A stretch of 64,000 nt of DNA from Micromonospora echinofusca (GTDB lineage: Bacteria; Actinomycetota; Actinomycetes; Mycobacteriales; Micromonosporaceae). The stretch lies in the NCBI RefSeq assembly GCF_900091445.1, contig NZ_LT607733.1, positions 4,863,001 through 4,927,000 on the forward strand. Reading direction: 5' to 3'. The stretch's first letter is position 1; every line of letters begins with the position of its first letter. Position numbers and translations under genes: made by a program. This document shows positions 42,468-51,712 of the stretch, in pieces. The notes under the pieces were generated by a model, which searched no databases, had not been told where the DNA came from, and saw nothing but the letters and a program-made list of their open reading frames with translations.

Positions 42468-42926
42468 ATGGACAGGCTCGACCCGCACAGCACCCACGGC
42501 AGCCCGGACCCGCTGCGCGGCGGCGGCCAGGGCGAGTTCGCCGGTGGCGCCCCCGCCGGCACGTTCGACCCGTGGCGGTACCGGGACACCGCGAGGGTGG
42601 CCGACGCCGACCTGGTCGGCTACAAGGTCGAGGCCACCGACGGTGGCATCGGCAAGATCGACAGCGCCAGCCACGAGGTCAACGACAGCTACCTGGTGGT
42701 GGACACCGGCCCGTGGGTCTTCGGCCGGAAGGTCATGATCCCGGCCGGCACCGTCAACCACGTCGACCACGACGAGCGCAAGGTGCACGTCGACCGCAGC
42801 AAGGACCAGATCAAGGCCGCCCCGGAGTACGACGAGACCGCTGACACCGACCCGACCTACCGGGACCGGCTCGGCGGCTACTACGACGAGACGTACTCGG
42901 CCATCCCGCCCGGCACCGCCCGCTAG
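42468..42926 (+). CDS. PRC-barrel domain protein
   Basis: A 152-residue soluble protein. ATG 42468 follows GGCAGGAG. The PRC-barrel, about residues 38-105, has DADLVGYKVEATDGGIGKID, VVDTGPWVFGRKVMIPAGTV and the ERKVHVDRSKDQIKAAPEY end. PRC barrels bind RNA or act as small adaptor domains; in actinobacteria such proteins are often stress-related. Function here is unknown. Its terminator is at 42948. Confidence 0.85.
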   Translation: MDRLDPHSTHGSPDPLRGGGQGEFAGGAPAGTFDPWRYRDTARVADADLVGYKVEATDGGIGKIDSASHEVNDSYLVVDTGPWVFGRKVMIPAGTVNHVDHDERKVHVDRSKDQIKAAPEYDETADTDPTYRDRLGGYYDETYSAIPPGTAR

Positions 42927-42947
42927 CCCGGCAGCACCGGCGCACCA

Positions 42948-42974
42948 CGGCCCCCCGCGGATCGCGGGGGGCCG
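42948..42974 (+). terminator. Terminator of the PRC-barrel gene
   Basis: Perfect 12-base arms CGGCCCCCCGCG / CGCGGGGGGCCG around a 3-base loop. It ends only 13 bases before the GTG of the next gene, so that gene must use a promoter inside or close to this hairpin. Confidence 0.75.
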
Positions 42975-42987
42975 TTACCGTGTCGGG

Positions 42988-43725
42988 GTGGACGCTGTCG
43001 AGGTCGGTCGCCGGATTCCCTTCACGACGATGTTCAACTTCCGTGACGTGGGCGGCCATGCCGGCCACGACGGCCGCCGGGTACGCACCGGGCGGCTCTA
43101 CCGCTCCGACTCGCTGCACCGCATCGACGACACCGACCGGGAGGCGTTCGCCGCCCTCGGCGTCCGCACGGTCATCGACCTGCGCCGCCCCTACGAGGTG
43201 GAGCGCGACGGCCGCGTCCCCCACTTCGACGGTCTGACCTGGCACAACATCCACCCCGAGCACGCCGAGTGGGGCGAGCGGCCCTACCGCCCCGGCACCG
43301 ACCTGGCCCGCTACCTGGCCGACCGGTACGCCGACCTGGCCGGGACGGGCACCGCCGGGCTCGCCGAGGCGATCGGGCTGATCGCCGAGGACGCCAGCGC
43401 CCCCGTGGTGGTGCACTGCGTCGCCGGCAAGGACCGCACGGGCATCGTCTGCGGGCTCACCCTCGCGGTGCTCGGCGTCGCCGACGACGAGATCGCCGCC
43501 GACTACGCCCTGAGCACCGAGGCCGGCGAGCGCTACCGCGCCTGGTTCGAGGCCACCGGGCGGCAGAGCGGGCACACCCTGCCGGTGCTGACCTGCCCCG
43601 CCGACGCCATGACGTTATTCCTCGCCGAGCTGCGCGAGGCCCACGGCTCGATCGAGGGCTACCTGCGCCACGCCGGCGTCACCGACGCCCAGCTCGCCGC
43701 CCTCCGCGAGCACCTGCTGGGTTGA
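42988..43725 (+). CDS. Tyrosine/serine protein phosphatase (PtpB-like)
   Basis: A 245-residue phosphatase with the P-loop HCVAGKDRTGIVCG near residue 142, matching the HCxxGKDRT signature of the PtpB/Y_phosphatase3 group. The N-terminal NFRDVGGHAGHDGRRVRTG and LYRSDSLHRI are conserved in the same family. It may act on phosphotyrosine, phosphoserine or phosphoinositides. The start is GTG 42988. Confidence 0.9.
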   Translation: MDAVEVGRRIPFTTMFNFRDVGGHAGHDGRRVRTGRLYRSDSLHRIDDTDREAFAALGVRTVIDLRRPYEVERDGRVPHFDGLTWHNIHPEHAEWGERPYRPGTDLARYLADRYADLAGTGTAGLAEAIGLIAEDASAPVVVHCVAGKDRTGIVCGLTLAVLGVADDEIAADYALSTEAGERYRAWFEATGRQSGHTLPVLTCPADAMTLFLAELREAHGSIEGYLRHAGVTDAQLAALREHLLG

Positions 43726-43776
43726 CCCCGCCGCGCCCTGGCCGTCACCCGGGACGGGCGACGGCTTCGGGCACGG

Positions 43777-44553
43777 TCAGGACGTGACGTCGCGGCGGGT
43801 CAGGGCGATCCCGGCCGCGCAGGCGGCGGCCAGGCAGTAGCCGGCCAGGGTGACCAGGGCGCGGGCGGTGCCCGGGCCGCCCGGCTCCGGGTCGAGCAGG
43901 CTCTCCAGCAGCAGGCCCGGAAACCACTCGGCGGCCGGCCCCCACGCCTCGCCGAGCACCTGCTCCACCGGCCCCGCCCAACCCACGCCGATGCCGACGG
44001 CGACCGGCACCGAGGGCACCAGCACCCCCAGGGCCGTGCCGAGCAGCGCCCAGCCGGTGACGGCGAGCAGCGCACTGCCGTAGTCGCCGGCCATCGCCCG
44101 CCACCCCGCGGCGGTGAACCACTCGGCCGTGGAGATGTCCTTCGCGGCGGCGAAGAGCACGGCGGCGACCACGCTGACCGCCTGGGTGACGGCGACCGTG
44201 ACGGCGGCGAACAGCAACAACGCGGCGAGCTTGCCGGCGACCAGGCGCAGGCGGCCCGGCTGCTGCATGAGCAGCGTCCGCAGGGTGCCACGGGAGAACT
44301 CCACGCCCACGGCGCCGGCGAAGACGGCCAACAGGAAGGCGCCGGCGAACGACGCCGCGACGGTGAACGACAGGGTGCCGCCGCCCGCCCGGGCGAGGTC
44401 CTCCGGTGCCGGGCCGCCGACGGCGGCCGGCTCGGCGTTGAGGATCCCCGCCGCAGCCGAACCTACCGCGAACGCCACCGCCACGACCGCGGTGATCCAC
44501 AGCATCCGGAAACGGGCGATTTTGATCAATTCGGCGCGGAACGCACGCGTCAC
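43777..44553 (-). CDS. ABC-2 type transporter permease
   Basis: A 258-residue protein with about six hydrophobic segments (MLWITAVVAVAFAVGSAAAG, SFAGAFLLAVFAGAVGVEFS, AVTVAVTQAVSVVAAVLF and others). EFSRGTLRTLL is typical of ABC-2 exporters. It overlaps the ATPase gene by 4 bases. The pair would export a drug, lantibiotic-type peptide or lipid; substrate unknown. Confidence 0.9.
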   Translation of the reverse strand: MTRAFRAELIKIARFRMLWITAVVAVAFAVGSAAAGILNAEPAAVGGPAPEDLARAGGGTLSFTVAASFAGAFLLAVFAGAVGVEFSRGTLRTLLMQQPGRLRLVAGKLAALLLFAAVTVAVTQAVSVVAAVLFAAAKDISTAEWFTAAGWRAMAGDYGSALLAVTGWALLGTALGVLVPSVPVAVGIGVGWAGPVEQVLGEAWGPAAEWFPGLLLESLLDPEPGGPGTARALVTLAGYCLAAACAAGIALTRRDVTS

Positions 44554-45488
44554 CGCTTACCTCCCGTGCGCGCCAGGACCTGGTCCTCCAGGCTCGGACG
44601 GTGCCGGTGCAGGACGCTCAGGACGACGCCGCCGGCGTGGGCGATCCGGTTGACGTGCGCCGCCGCCGTCCGCCCGTCACGGTCACCGAGCTGCACGACC
44701 AGCTCGTCGCCGCGCCGCCGCACGGGGTACCCCGCGGCGACCAGCAGTTCGGCCAGACGCCCGGTGTCCGCGCTGCCCTCGGCCGCCACGCTGAGCTCGA
44801 CGCCGACGGCGAACGCCTCGGTCGCACCCTGGTAGACCAGCTCGCCGTGGTCGAGGATCAGCAACCAGTCGCAGACCTGTTCCAGCTCCCCGAGCAGGTG
44901 GGAGGAGACCAGGACCGTACGCCCCTGCCCGGCGAGGCCGGCGATGAGCTCGCGCATCTCGGACATCCCCAACGGGTCGAGGCCGTTCGTCGGCTCGTCG
45001 AGGATCACCAGCTCGGGGTCGCCCAGCAGCGCGCCGGCGATGCCGAGGCGCTGCTTCATGCCCAACGAGTACTGGCCGAACCGGCTGCGTCCGCGGCCGG
45101 CGAGGCCTACCTGTTCGAGCACGCGCGGGATCCGGGCGACATCGTGGCCGCCCATGGCCGCGAGCACCCGCAGGTTTTCCAGCCCGGTCAGCGCCGGGTA
45201 GAACCCGGGGGTCTCGATCAGCGCGCCGACCCGACCGAGATAGCGCGCGGGGTGTGAGATCGGGTGGCCGAGCACCGTAGCGGTGCCGGCGGACGGACGG
45301 ACCAGGCCGAGCAGCATGGCCATGGCGGTGGTCTTGCCGGCGCCGTTGGGACCCACGAACCCGGCGACGGATCCTCGCGGGATGTGCATGGTGAGCTGGT
45401 CGACCGCCGTGCGGGCACCGTAGCGCTTGGTCAAGCCGTCGAGGGTGACCGCCGCGTCCGGCGGCACCGGCGGGGATGTGATCGTCAT
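44550..45488 (-). CDS. ABC transporter ATP-binding protein
   Basis: A 312-residue DrrA/BcrA-like ATPase: Walker A VGPNGAGKTTAMAM, signature YSLGMKQRLGIAGAL, Walker B LVILDEPTNGLDPLG, H-loop VSSHLLGEL. It lies 80 bases downstream of the response regulator gene on the same strand and overlaps the permease start by 4 bases, so kinase, regulator, ATPase and permease probably form one unit. Confidence 0.95.
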   Translation of the reverse strand: MTITSPPVPPDAAVTLDGLTKRYGARTAVDQLTMHIPRGSVAGFVGPNGAGKTTAMAMLLGLVRPSAGTATVLGHPISHPARYLGRVGALIETPGFYPALTGLENLRVLAAMGGHDVARIPRVLEQVGLAGRGRSRFGQYSLGMKQRLGIAGALLGDPELVILDEPTNGLDPLGMSEMRELIAGLAGQGRTVLVSSHLLGELEQVCDWLLILDHGELVYQGATEAFAVGVELSVAAEGSADTGRLAELLVAAGYPVRRRGDELVVQLGDRDGRTAAAHVNRIAHAGGVVLSVLHRHRPSLEDQVLARTGGKR

Positions 45489-45568
45489 GGCGTACAGCCT
45501 CGGCGACCGGCCGCCGCACGTCGTCCGCGTGCCGTGGGGATCGCCCTACGTCAGATGTGCAGACGCAC

Positions 45569-46231
45569 TCAGCGTCGTGGCACCCGGACCAGGCCACTGT
45601 GGTACGCGAACACCACCAGCTGGGCCCGGTCCCGGGCGTGCAGCTTCATCATCGCCCGGCTCACGTGGGTCCGCACGGTCGCGGGCGTGACGAAGAGCCG
45701 CGCGGCGATCTCGTCGTTGGACAGGCCCTCAGCGACCCGCGTCACGACCTCTCGCTCCCGGTCGGTCAGCACCGCCATCGACGACGGGACGGCGGCGGGC
45801 GCCGGCCGCGCGGCGTACTCGGCGATCAACCGTCGGGTCACCCCCGGCGACAGCAGGGCGTCACCGTCCGCCACCACCCGCACCGCACGCACCAGCTCCG
45901 CCGGGTGGGTGTGCTTGACGAGGAAGCCGCTCGCCCCGGCGCGTAGTGCCTCGAACACGTACTCGTCGAGGTCGAACGTGGTCAGGATCAACACACGGAC
46001 GCCGGACAGGCGGTCGTCGGCCACGATCCGCCGGGTCGCGGCGATGCCGTCCGTCCCGGGCATCCGCACGTCCATCAGGACCACGTCCGGGACCGTGGCG
46101 ACGACCGTGGCGAGGGCGGACGCACCGTCGTCGGCCTCACCGACCACGGTGATGTCAGGCTCCACCGCCAGCAGCGCCCGGAAGCCGGCCCGGACCAGCA
46201 GCTGATCGTCGGCGAGCACCACCCGGATCAC
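45569..46231 (-). CDS. NarL/LuxR-family response regulator
   Basis: A 220-residue regulator. The receiver domain has the acidic pair in VVLADDQLLVRAG, the phospho-acceptor Asp in VVLMDVRMPGTDG near residue 54, and the conserved Lys in GFLVKHTHP. The LuxR-type DNA-binding domain has LTDREREVVTRVAEGLSNDE and VRTHVSRAMMKL. Its ATG overlaps the histidine kinase stop by 4 bases, making it the cognate partner. Confidence 0.96.
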   Translation of the reverse strand: MIRVVLADDQLLVRAGFRALLAVEPDITVVGEADDGASALATVVATVPDVVLMDVRMPGTDGIAATRRIVADDRLSGVRVLILTTFDLDEYVFEALRAGASGFLVKHTHPAELVRAVRVVADGDALLSPGVTRRLIAEYAARPAPAAVPSSMAVLTDREREVVTRVAEGLSNDEIAARLFVTPATVRTHVSRAMMKLHARDRAQLVVFAYHSGLVRVPRR

Positions 46232-47400
46232 CGGTCCGCTCCCTCTACGGCACGTGCCGCGGCGGCGGGCCAGTGGGCCGTGACGGCGAACCCGCCATCC
46301 GGCCGGGGGCCGACCACCAGGCAGCCGCCGGTCGAGGCAGCCCGCTCACGCATCCCGATCAGGCCGACCCGCCCGCCGGGTCGCCCGGCGCCGCCCCCGT
46401 CGTCCATGACCGCGACCCGCAGCCCGTCCGCGTCGTCGTAGGTCACGGTCACCCGGGCCCGCGCCCCTACGGCGTGGCGGGTCACGTTCGTCATCGACTC
46501 CTGCACGATGCGGTACGCGGCAAGCGCCACCGGTCGTGCCACCCGACCGGGTGGCACGGTGACCCGCAGCTCGACCGGCGTGCCGGCCAGCTCGGTGGAG
46601 CGTGCCAGCGCGGCCAGGTCCGTCAGCCCCGGCACCGGGCACAACGGCGACCGCTCGTCACCGGCGCGCAGCACCCGCACCATGGCGTTCAACTCGTCGA
46701 GGACCGCGCCGCTGACGCCACGGACCACCTCGAGCGCCTCCCTGGCGAGGTCCGGCCGGCTGTCGATCACCTGCCCGGCCATGCCGGCCTGCACGTTGAT
46801 CGTCGCCATCGCGTGGGCCACGGTGTCGTGCAGGTCCCGGGCGATCCGCAGCCGCTCCTCCGCCAGGAGGCGCTCCTCGTCCCGCTGCCGGGCCTGCGTC
46901 CGCAGCCGGGTCCGCTCCTCCTGCGCGAGCCGTCGCTCCCGAACTCCGCGCACGGCGTCGGCGGCGAACACGGCCGCCGCCGCCCACCCGACGAACGCCA
47001 GGTCCACCACGCCCGGCCCGCCGTCGACCAGGGCGCCGGCCGCCACCACCACGACGGCGGTGCCGGCCGCGAACCCGTAGGCCAGCCGCCTGGACCGCAC
47101 CGAGCCGAGCCCGTACAGCACCACCAGGCCCGCCAACAGCACCGGCCCGTCCGGATAGTGCCGCCCGTTGTACAGCAGCAGGGTCACCGTCACCGCGCCC
47201 GCCGCCTGGACCGGCCAGCGCCACGACACGGCGACAGCCGCACAGGCGCCGGCCACCGCGAGGTGGGCCGGGGCGTCGACCGCCCGCTCTCCGTCGTCCG
47301 GACGGACCTTCGTCGTGCCGACGACGACCAAGACGGTTCCGCACAGCCACAGTCCGACCCGCCAGAGCCGGACCAGGGCACACCGTTGCGGCGACAGCAT
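46228..47400 (-). CDS. NarX/DesK-type sensor histidine kinase
   Basis: A 390-residue kinase. About five N-terminal membrane helices have no large external sensor loop, so it probably senses a membrane-embedded signal. A HisKA_3 domain follows (ERLRIARDLHDTVAHAMATI, phospho-His near residue 200) and then the ATPase domain (AYRIVQESMTNVTRHA, DDGGGAGRPGGRVGLIGMRER). ATG at 47398-47400 was chosen as the start just before the first membrane helix. Coupling to an ABC exporter is typical of bacteriocin- or antibiotic-responsive systems. Confidence 0.93.
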   Translation of the reverse strand: MLSPQRCALVRLWRVGLWLCGTVLVVVGTTKVRPDDGERAVDAPAHLAVAGACAAVAVSWRWPVQAAGAVTVTLLLYNGRHYPDGPVLLAGLVVLYGLGSVRSRRLAYGFAAGTAVVVVAAGALVDGGPGVVDLAFVGWAAAAVFAADAVRGVRERRLAQEERTRLRTQARQRDEERLLAEERLRIARDLHDTVAHAMATINVQAGMAGQVIDSRPDLAREALEVVRGVSGAVLDELNAMVRVLRAGDERSPLCPVPGLTDLAALARSTELAGTPVELRVTVPPGRVARPVALAAYRIVQESMTNVTRHAVGARARVTVTYDDADGLRVAVMDDGGGAGRPGGRVGLIGMRERAASTGGCLVVGPRPDGGFAVTAHWPAAAARAVEGADR

Positions 47401-47527
47401 CACCGGCACATTGTGTCCGCCAGACACCGTGCGGTCGTCAGCGCCGTGTGGAGATCGCGGTCGTGCTGCCAGCCGTTGTCGTGACGACACCCGAGGCCGG
47501 TCGGCGGGCGGCCTGCCGGCCCCACCG

Positions 47528-48625
47528 TCAGAGGATGCGGCGCACCCAGCCGTGCGGGTCGTCGGCCTTGCCGCGCTGGAGGTCGACGAGCTGCTGGCGC
47601 AGGGCCATCGTGACCCGGCCGGGCTCACCGCCGCCGATGAGGAACTCGCCGTCGGGGAAGCGCACCTCGCCGATCGGGGTGACGACCGCGGCGGTGCCGC
47701 AGGCGAACACCTCGCGCAGCCGGCCGCTCGCGGCGTCGGCCTGCCAGTCGGCGAAGCTCACCGGCCGCTCCTCGATGCGGTGCCCGGCGTTGGCCGCCAG
47801 GGTGAGCACCGACTCCCGGGTGATGCCGGGCAGGATCGTGCCCGTCAGCGGCGGGGTGACCACCGTGCCGTCGTCGTAGACGAAGAACACGTTCATGCCG
47901 CCCAGCTCGTCGACGAAGCGGCGCTCCACCGCGTCCAGGAAGACCACCTGGTCGCAGCCGTGCTCGATCGCCTCGGCCTGCGCCACCAGCGAGGCGGCGT
48001 AGTTGCCGCCGCACTTCGCCGCGCCGGTGCCGCCCGGGGCGGCCCGGGTGTAGTCCGGGGAGACCCAGACCGTCACCGGCTTCACCCCGCCCGAGAAGTA
48101 CGCGCCGACCGGCGAGGCGATCACCACGTAGAGGTATTCGTTGGCCGGCCGGACGCCGAGGAACACCTCGCTGGCGAACATGAACGGCCGCAGGTAGAGG
48201 CTGCCGTCCTCGCCCTCGGGGATCCAATCCCGGTCGATCTGGACGAGCTGGCGCAGCGAGTCGACGAACGCCTCCTCGGGCAGCGGCGGCATCGCCATGC
48301 GTCGGGCGGACGCGGCGAAGCGGGCGGCGTTGGCCTCCGGGCGGAACATGGTGACCCCGCCGTCGGCCGTCCGGTAGGCCTTCAGCCCTTCGAAGATCTC
48401 CTGCGCGTAGTGCAGCACCGCGGCGGCCGGGTCCATCGGGATCGGCGCCCGCGCCTCGACCCGGGCGTCGTACCAGCCCTTGCCGTCGGCGTAGCGGATG
48501 GTGACCATGTGGTCGGTGAAGACCCGGCCGAAGCCCGGGTTGGCCAGCAGGGCGGCCCGGTCGGCGACGGATACCGGCGCGGGATTCGGACGGATCTCGA
48601 AGTCGAGCTTGTCACCACCGCTCAT
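47528..48625 (-). CDS. ilvE: Branched-chain amino acid aminotransferase
   Basis: A 365-residue class IV aminotransferase performing the last step of valine, leucine and isoleucine synthesis with glutamate. The PLP lysine is in [18 protein letters not shown] near residue 200. Other marks are [24 protein letters not shown] and [13 protein letters not shown] 48623-48625 after GGGAGG is the start. It lies 194 bases downstream of leuB on the same strand with its own upstream element at 48687. Confidence 0.97.
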   Translation of the reverse strand: MSGGDKLDFEIRPNPAPVSVADRAALLANPGFGRVFTDHMVTIRYADGKGWYDARVEARAPIPMDPAAAVLHYAQEIFEGLKAYRTADGGVTMFRPEANAARFAASARRMAMPPLPEEAFVDSLRQLVQIDRDWIPEGEDGSLYLRPFMFASEVFLGVRPANEYLYVVIASPVGAYFSGGVKPVTVWVSPDYTRAAPGGTGAAKCGGNYAASLVAQAEAIEHGCDQVVFLDAVERRFVDELGGMNVFFVYDDGTVVTPPLTGTILPGITRESVLTLAANAGHRIEERPVSFADWQADAASGRLREVFACGTAAVVTPIGEVRFPDGEFLIGGGEPGRVTMALRQQLVDLQRGKADDPHGWVRRIL

Positions 48626-48686
48626 CGCGCTGACCTCCCTGCGGGACAACGGCACGCGGGTCCGCATGCCGAGAAACCTGGTGCGA

Positions 48687-48696
48687 GAAACTTACC
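48687..48696 (-). promoter_or_regulatory. GGTAAGTTTC element upstream of ilvE shared with leuC/ndgR
   Basis: On the minus strand the 10-mer GGTAAGTTTC lies 61 bases before the ilvE start. The identical 10-mer lies at 27173-27182 between leuC and ndgR. Next to it is GAACGACCGTTC, a palindromic segment at 48699-48710. A common regulator, possibly NdgR, is inferred. Confidence 0.4.
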
Positions 48697-48819
48697 CCGA
48701 ACGGTCGTTCAGGGGGTAGCGCCGCCCGGGCGTACCGGCAGCGCCGGACGGGTGGACGCCGCCGGGCCACGGTGCGGCCGGGCGGCGTCGCGGGAACTGC
48801 GGGTGGGTGGCCGGCGGCC

Positions 48820-49851
48820 TCAGGCGGTGGCGTACCCGGCCAGCCGGTCGCCGACCTCCTCGGTGCGCAGTGCCGCACCCGGGGTCCGGCCGGCCAGCTC
48901 CACGCCCACGGCGGCGGTGACCCGGGCGGCGGCGTCGGCGTGCCCGAGCTGGTCGAGCAGCAGCGCCGCCGAGAGTACGGCCGCCACCGGGTCGGCCACG
49001 CCGCGCCCGGCGATGTCCGGCGCCGAGCCGTGTACCGGCTCGAACATCGACGGGTACGCCCCCTCGGGGTTGATGCTGCCGCTGGCGGCGAGCCCGATCC
49101 CGCCGGTGACGGCGGCGGCGATGTCGGTGAGGATGTCGCCGAACAGGTTGTCGGTGACCACCACGTCGTAACGCTGCGGCTGGGTGACCAGGAACATCGC
49201 GGCGGCGTCGACGTGCTGGTACTCCGTGGCCACGTCGGGGTGCTCGGCGGCGACGGCCTCGAACGCCCGCGCCCACAGCGAACCGGCGTGGGTCAGCACG
49301 TTGGTCTTGTGCACGAGGGTGACCTTGCGCCGCTCCCGGCGCGTGGCGCGGGCGAAGGCGTCGCGGATCACCCGCTCCACGCCGTGCCGCGTGTTCAGGC
49401 TCTCCTCGGTGGCGACCTCCGCCGGGGTGCCCCGGTGCAGCGCGCCGCCGGCGCCCGCGTACAGGCCCTCGGTGCCCTCGCGGACCACCACCAGGTCGAC
49501 CTCGCCGGGCTTGACGCTCGCCAGCGGCCCGGGCACGCCGGGCCAGAGCCGCGACGGGCGCAGGTTGACGTACTGGTCGAAGGCGAAGCGCAGCTTGAGC
49601 AGCAGCCCCCGCTCCAGCACGCCCGGCGGGACGGTCGGGTCGCCGACGGCGCCGAGCAGGATCGCGTCGTGCCCGGCCAGCTCGGTCAGCACCGAGTCGG
49701 GCAGCACCTCGCCGGTGCGGTGCCAACGGGCGGCGCCCAGGTCGTACTCGGTGGCGTCCACCCCCGGGAGCACGGCGTCGATGACCTTGCGGGCCTGCGC
49801 GACCACCTCGGGTCCGATCCCGTCCCCGGCCACCACCGCGATCCGTGCCAC
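48820..49851 (-). CDS. leuB: 3-isopropylmalate dehydrogenase
   Basis: A 343-residue NAD-dependent beta-decarboxylating dehydrogenase; with citramalate-derived substrate it also yields 2-oxobutyrate. [17 protein letters not shown] begins the protein, RPSRLWPG and [11 protein letters not shown] bind substrate, and the signature [20 protein letters not shown] is intact. It is divergent to the ApbE-like gene, and leuB near serA matches the mycobacterial order. Confidence 0.96.
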   Translation of the reverse strand: MARIAVVAGDGIGPEVVAQARKVIDAVLPGVDATEYDLGAARWHRTGEVLPDSVLTELAGHDAILLGAVGDPTVPPGVLERGLLLKLRFAFDQYVNLRPSRLWPGVPGPLASVKPGEVDLVVVREGTEGLYAGAGGALHRGTPAEVATEESLNTRHGVERVIRDAFARATRRERRKVTLVHKTNVLTHAGSLWARAFEAVAAEHPDVATEYQHVDAAAMFLVTQPQRYDVVVTDNLFGDILTDIAAAVTGGIGLAASGSINPEGAYPSMFEPVHGSAPDIAGRGVADPVAAVLSAALLLDQLGHADAAARVTAAVGVELAGRTPGAALRTEEVGDRLAGYATA

Positions 49852-50073
49852 GTCCCTGTGCTCCCTCGCCTAGCCGTTTCGTCGACCGTACGCCGCCGTC
49901 CCGTCCCCCGGTACGAACCTTCCAGAATGCGGGAAAGGCGGATGCACAGGATCCTCCCAGGTGGCATTCATGGGGAGGTCATCTCCGCTGCCTAGCGTGA
50001 TGGCGTGCGGGTCGACGGGGGCCCGTGACGGAGGCCACGACGACGCGGCCGGCGTCAGCGAGGGAGCAGCGTC

Positions 50074-50919
50074 ATGCGGATCGACCAGCAGCCACGGACC
50101 CGCTGGGTGGACCAGTCCGCCTTCCAGCCGCGCCGGCCCGACCTGCGGCTGGGCGCCCGCAGCCACCGCGTCGACCGGCCCGGCACCGTCGGCGGGGACC
50201 GGATCGCCGTCCGGCACACCGTACGCACCTCGACGGCCGAATACACGCTGCTGCTCAACGCCCCCGAGTGGCTGGGCCGGCGCGGCATCGGGGAGGCGCT
50301 GCGCGACGCGGTCGCGGAGCTGCGCGCCATCGACCTCACCTACGGCCCGACCCGGCCGGAGAGCCTGGTCTCCCGGCTACGCCGGGGCGAGATCAGCCCC
50401 GACTCGTACCCGCCGCTGGCCGACCTGGTGGACCGCTGCGCGGCGATGCGGGCCGCCACCGACGGCTGGTTCGACGCCTGGGCGGTGCCCGGCGGCTTCG
50501 ACCCCGGAGGGCTGCTCGGCGGGTGGGCGGTGGAGCGGGCCGCCGCCCGGCTGCGCGCCGCCGGGGTGCACGACTACGCCGTGCTCACCGGCGCCGACCT
50601 GGTCGTACGCGGGCACGCGGCGCACGGCGGCCCGTGGCGGGTGGCGGTGCACCACCCGACGGACCGGCAACGGGCGCCGCTCGTGCTGGAGATGACGGCG
50701 GGCGCGGTCGGCACCTCGGGGGTGAGCGGCCGGCAGGGGCACGTGGTCGACCCGCACACGGGGGAGCCTGCCGACCAACTCGTCGCCGCGACGGTCGTCG
50801 GGCCGGACCTCGCCGTCGCCGACGCCTACGCCACCGCGCTCTACGCCGCCGGGCCGGCCGGGCTGGCCTGGTTCCGCAACGGGTCGGACTACCGCGCGCT
50901 CTTCGCCCACCGCCGCTGA
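50074..50919 (+). CDS. ApbE-like FAD:protein FMN transferase
   Basis: A 281-residue flavin transferase-like protein. TYGPTRPESLVSRLRRGE, GWFDAWAVPGGFDPGGLLGGWAVERA, VGTSGVSGRQGHVVDPHTGE and AVADAYATALYAAG correspond to ApbE blocks, including the metal-binding Asp in the last. It would attach FMN to threonine of target flavoproteins. No obvious substrate flavoprotein gene is nearby. ATG start after GAGGGAGC. Confidence 0.85.
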   Translation: MRIDQQPRTRWVDQSAFQPRRPDLRLGARSHRVDRPGTVGGDRIAVRHTVRTSTAEYTLLLNAPEWLGRRGIGEALRDAVAELRAIDLTYGPTRPESLVSRLRRGEISPDSYPPLADLVDRCAAMRAATDGWFDAWAVPGGFDPGGLLGGWAVERAAARLRAAGVHDYAVLTGADLVVRGHAAHGGPWRVAVHHPTDRQRAPLVLEMTAGAVGTSGVSGRQGHVVDPHTGEPADQLVAATVVGPDLAVADAYATALYAAGPAGLAWFRNGSDYRALFAHRR

Positions 50920-51290
50920 ACCCCCACCCGCCCTGCCGCGCCACCAGCGAGGTGTTGCGCGGGGGTGGGTGCGGCGTTTGGCGGGTGCGGTGCCGGCGGG
51001 AGGAATGCGCGATCGGCCCCCACGGTCTCGGCAACGACCGTGAGGGCCGGTCAGCGACGAGTGCGCGTGGCTCGCGCAATCGAGGGGTGCGGGCCGGTCG
51101 GCCGGACGTCGACCTCGCCACCCGAAGACGGGCCCACGTCGCGAGCTCGGCCAGTGACCGCACCGGTACGCTAGCGAATCGACGCAACTCAACGCAAGGG
51201 TCTCCACTGCGGACCGTCGCCACAGGAGCGTGCCGAGCCGGCGGCGGGGCGATTTCGACGCGGTGAACGGGGAATGGCACGCTGTCCGCC
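50920..51290. other. Intergenic region after the ApbE-like gene
   Basis: A 371-base spacer between same-strand genes. It contains a strong hairpin at 51015-51048 and a slightly AT-richer stretch near 51170-51200 that may include the promoter of the next gene. Translated frames here show no recognisable protein. Confidence 0.5.
51015..51048 (+). terminator. Terminator-like hairpin after the ApbE-like gene
   Basis: GGCCCCCACGGTC and GACCGTGAGGGCC arms (13 bases, one mismatch) around an 8-base loop, 95 bases after the stop. Confidence 0.6.
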
Positions 51291-51647
51291 GTGAGTTTCG
51301 ATCTGAGCGTGTGGGCCCTGGCGGACGGGGCGACACCCGAGGACGTGCGGGCGGCGGTGCTGCGGTGCCGGCAGGGGCAGCATGTCGACCGGCACCCGGA
51401 CCCGCGGGTGGTGGCCTTCTACCGGGCCATCACCGGCAGCTACCCCGACCGCCCGGCCGGCCCCGGCAGCCCGTGGGCCGTGACGCCGCTGCACGCGGCC
51501 GCCGACCACGTCGAGCTGAACCTGCACCCGACCTGCGAGGACCAGGTGCTGCTCGACATCGAGCGGCTGGCCGGCGCGTACGACCTGATGCTCTTCGACG
51601 CCCAGGACGGCTCGGTCTACCCGCCGCCGGCCCGGCTGCCCGGCTGA
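51291..51647 (+). CDS. Conserved-looking small protein of unknown function
   Basis: A 118-residue protein with GTG start. Features are SFDLSVWALADGATPEDVRA, VVAFYRAITGSYPDRPAGPG, SPWAVTPL and DLMLFDAQDGSVYPPP. This pattern (SxDLxVW at the start, a SPW motif, a final cytosolic strand) is seen in small actinobacterial proteins sometimes next to toxin or immunity genes. I cannot name a function. It is a single-gene unit with a terminator at 51669. Confidence 0.75.
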   Translation: MSFDLSVWALADGATPEDVRAAVLRCRQGQHVDRHPDPRVVAFYRAITGSYPDRPAGPGSPWAVTPLHAAADHVELNLHPTCEDQVLLDIERLAGAYDLMLFDAQDGSVYPPPARLPG

Positions 51648-51668
51648 CCACTCCCCGGGTACGACGAA

Positions 51669-51693
51669 GGGCCCGGCGACATCCGCCGGGCCC
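51669..51693. terminator. Bidirectional terminator between the small protein and serA
   Basis: Perfect 10-base arms GGGCCCGGCG / CGCCGGGCCC around ACATC, placed 22 bases after the plus-strand stop and 20 bases from the serA stop. Confidence 0.75.
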
Positions 51694-51712
51694 CCGCTGT
51701 CGTGCGCTCAGG

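Noticed and set aside
49870..50073. Possible leader peptide upstream of leuB
   Set aside because: A minus-strand frame exists but has no run of Leu/Ile/Val codons and no terminator hairpin with a T-run, unlike the ilvB and cimA leaders.
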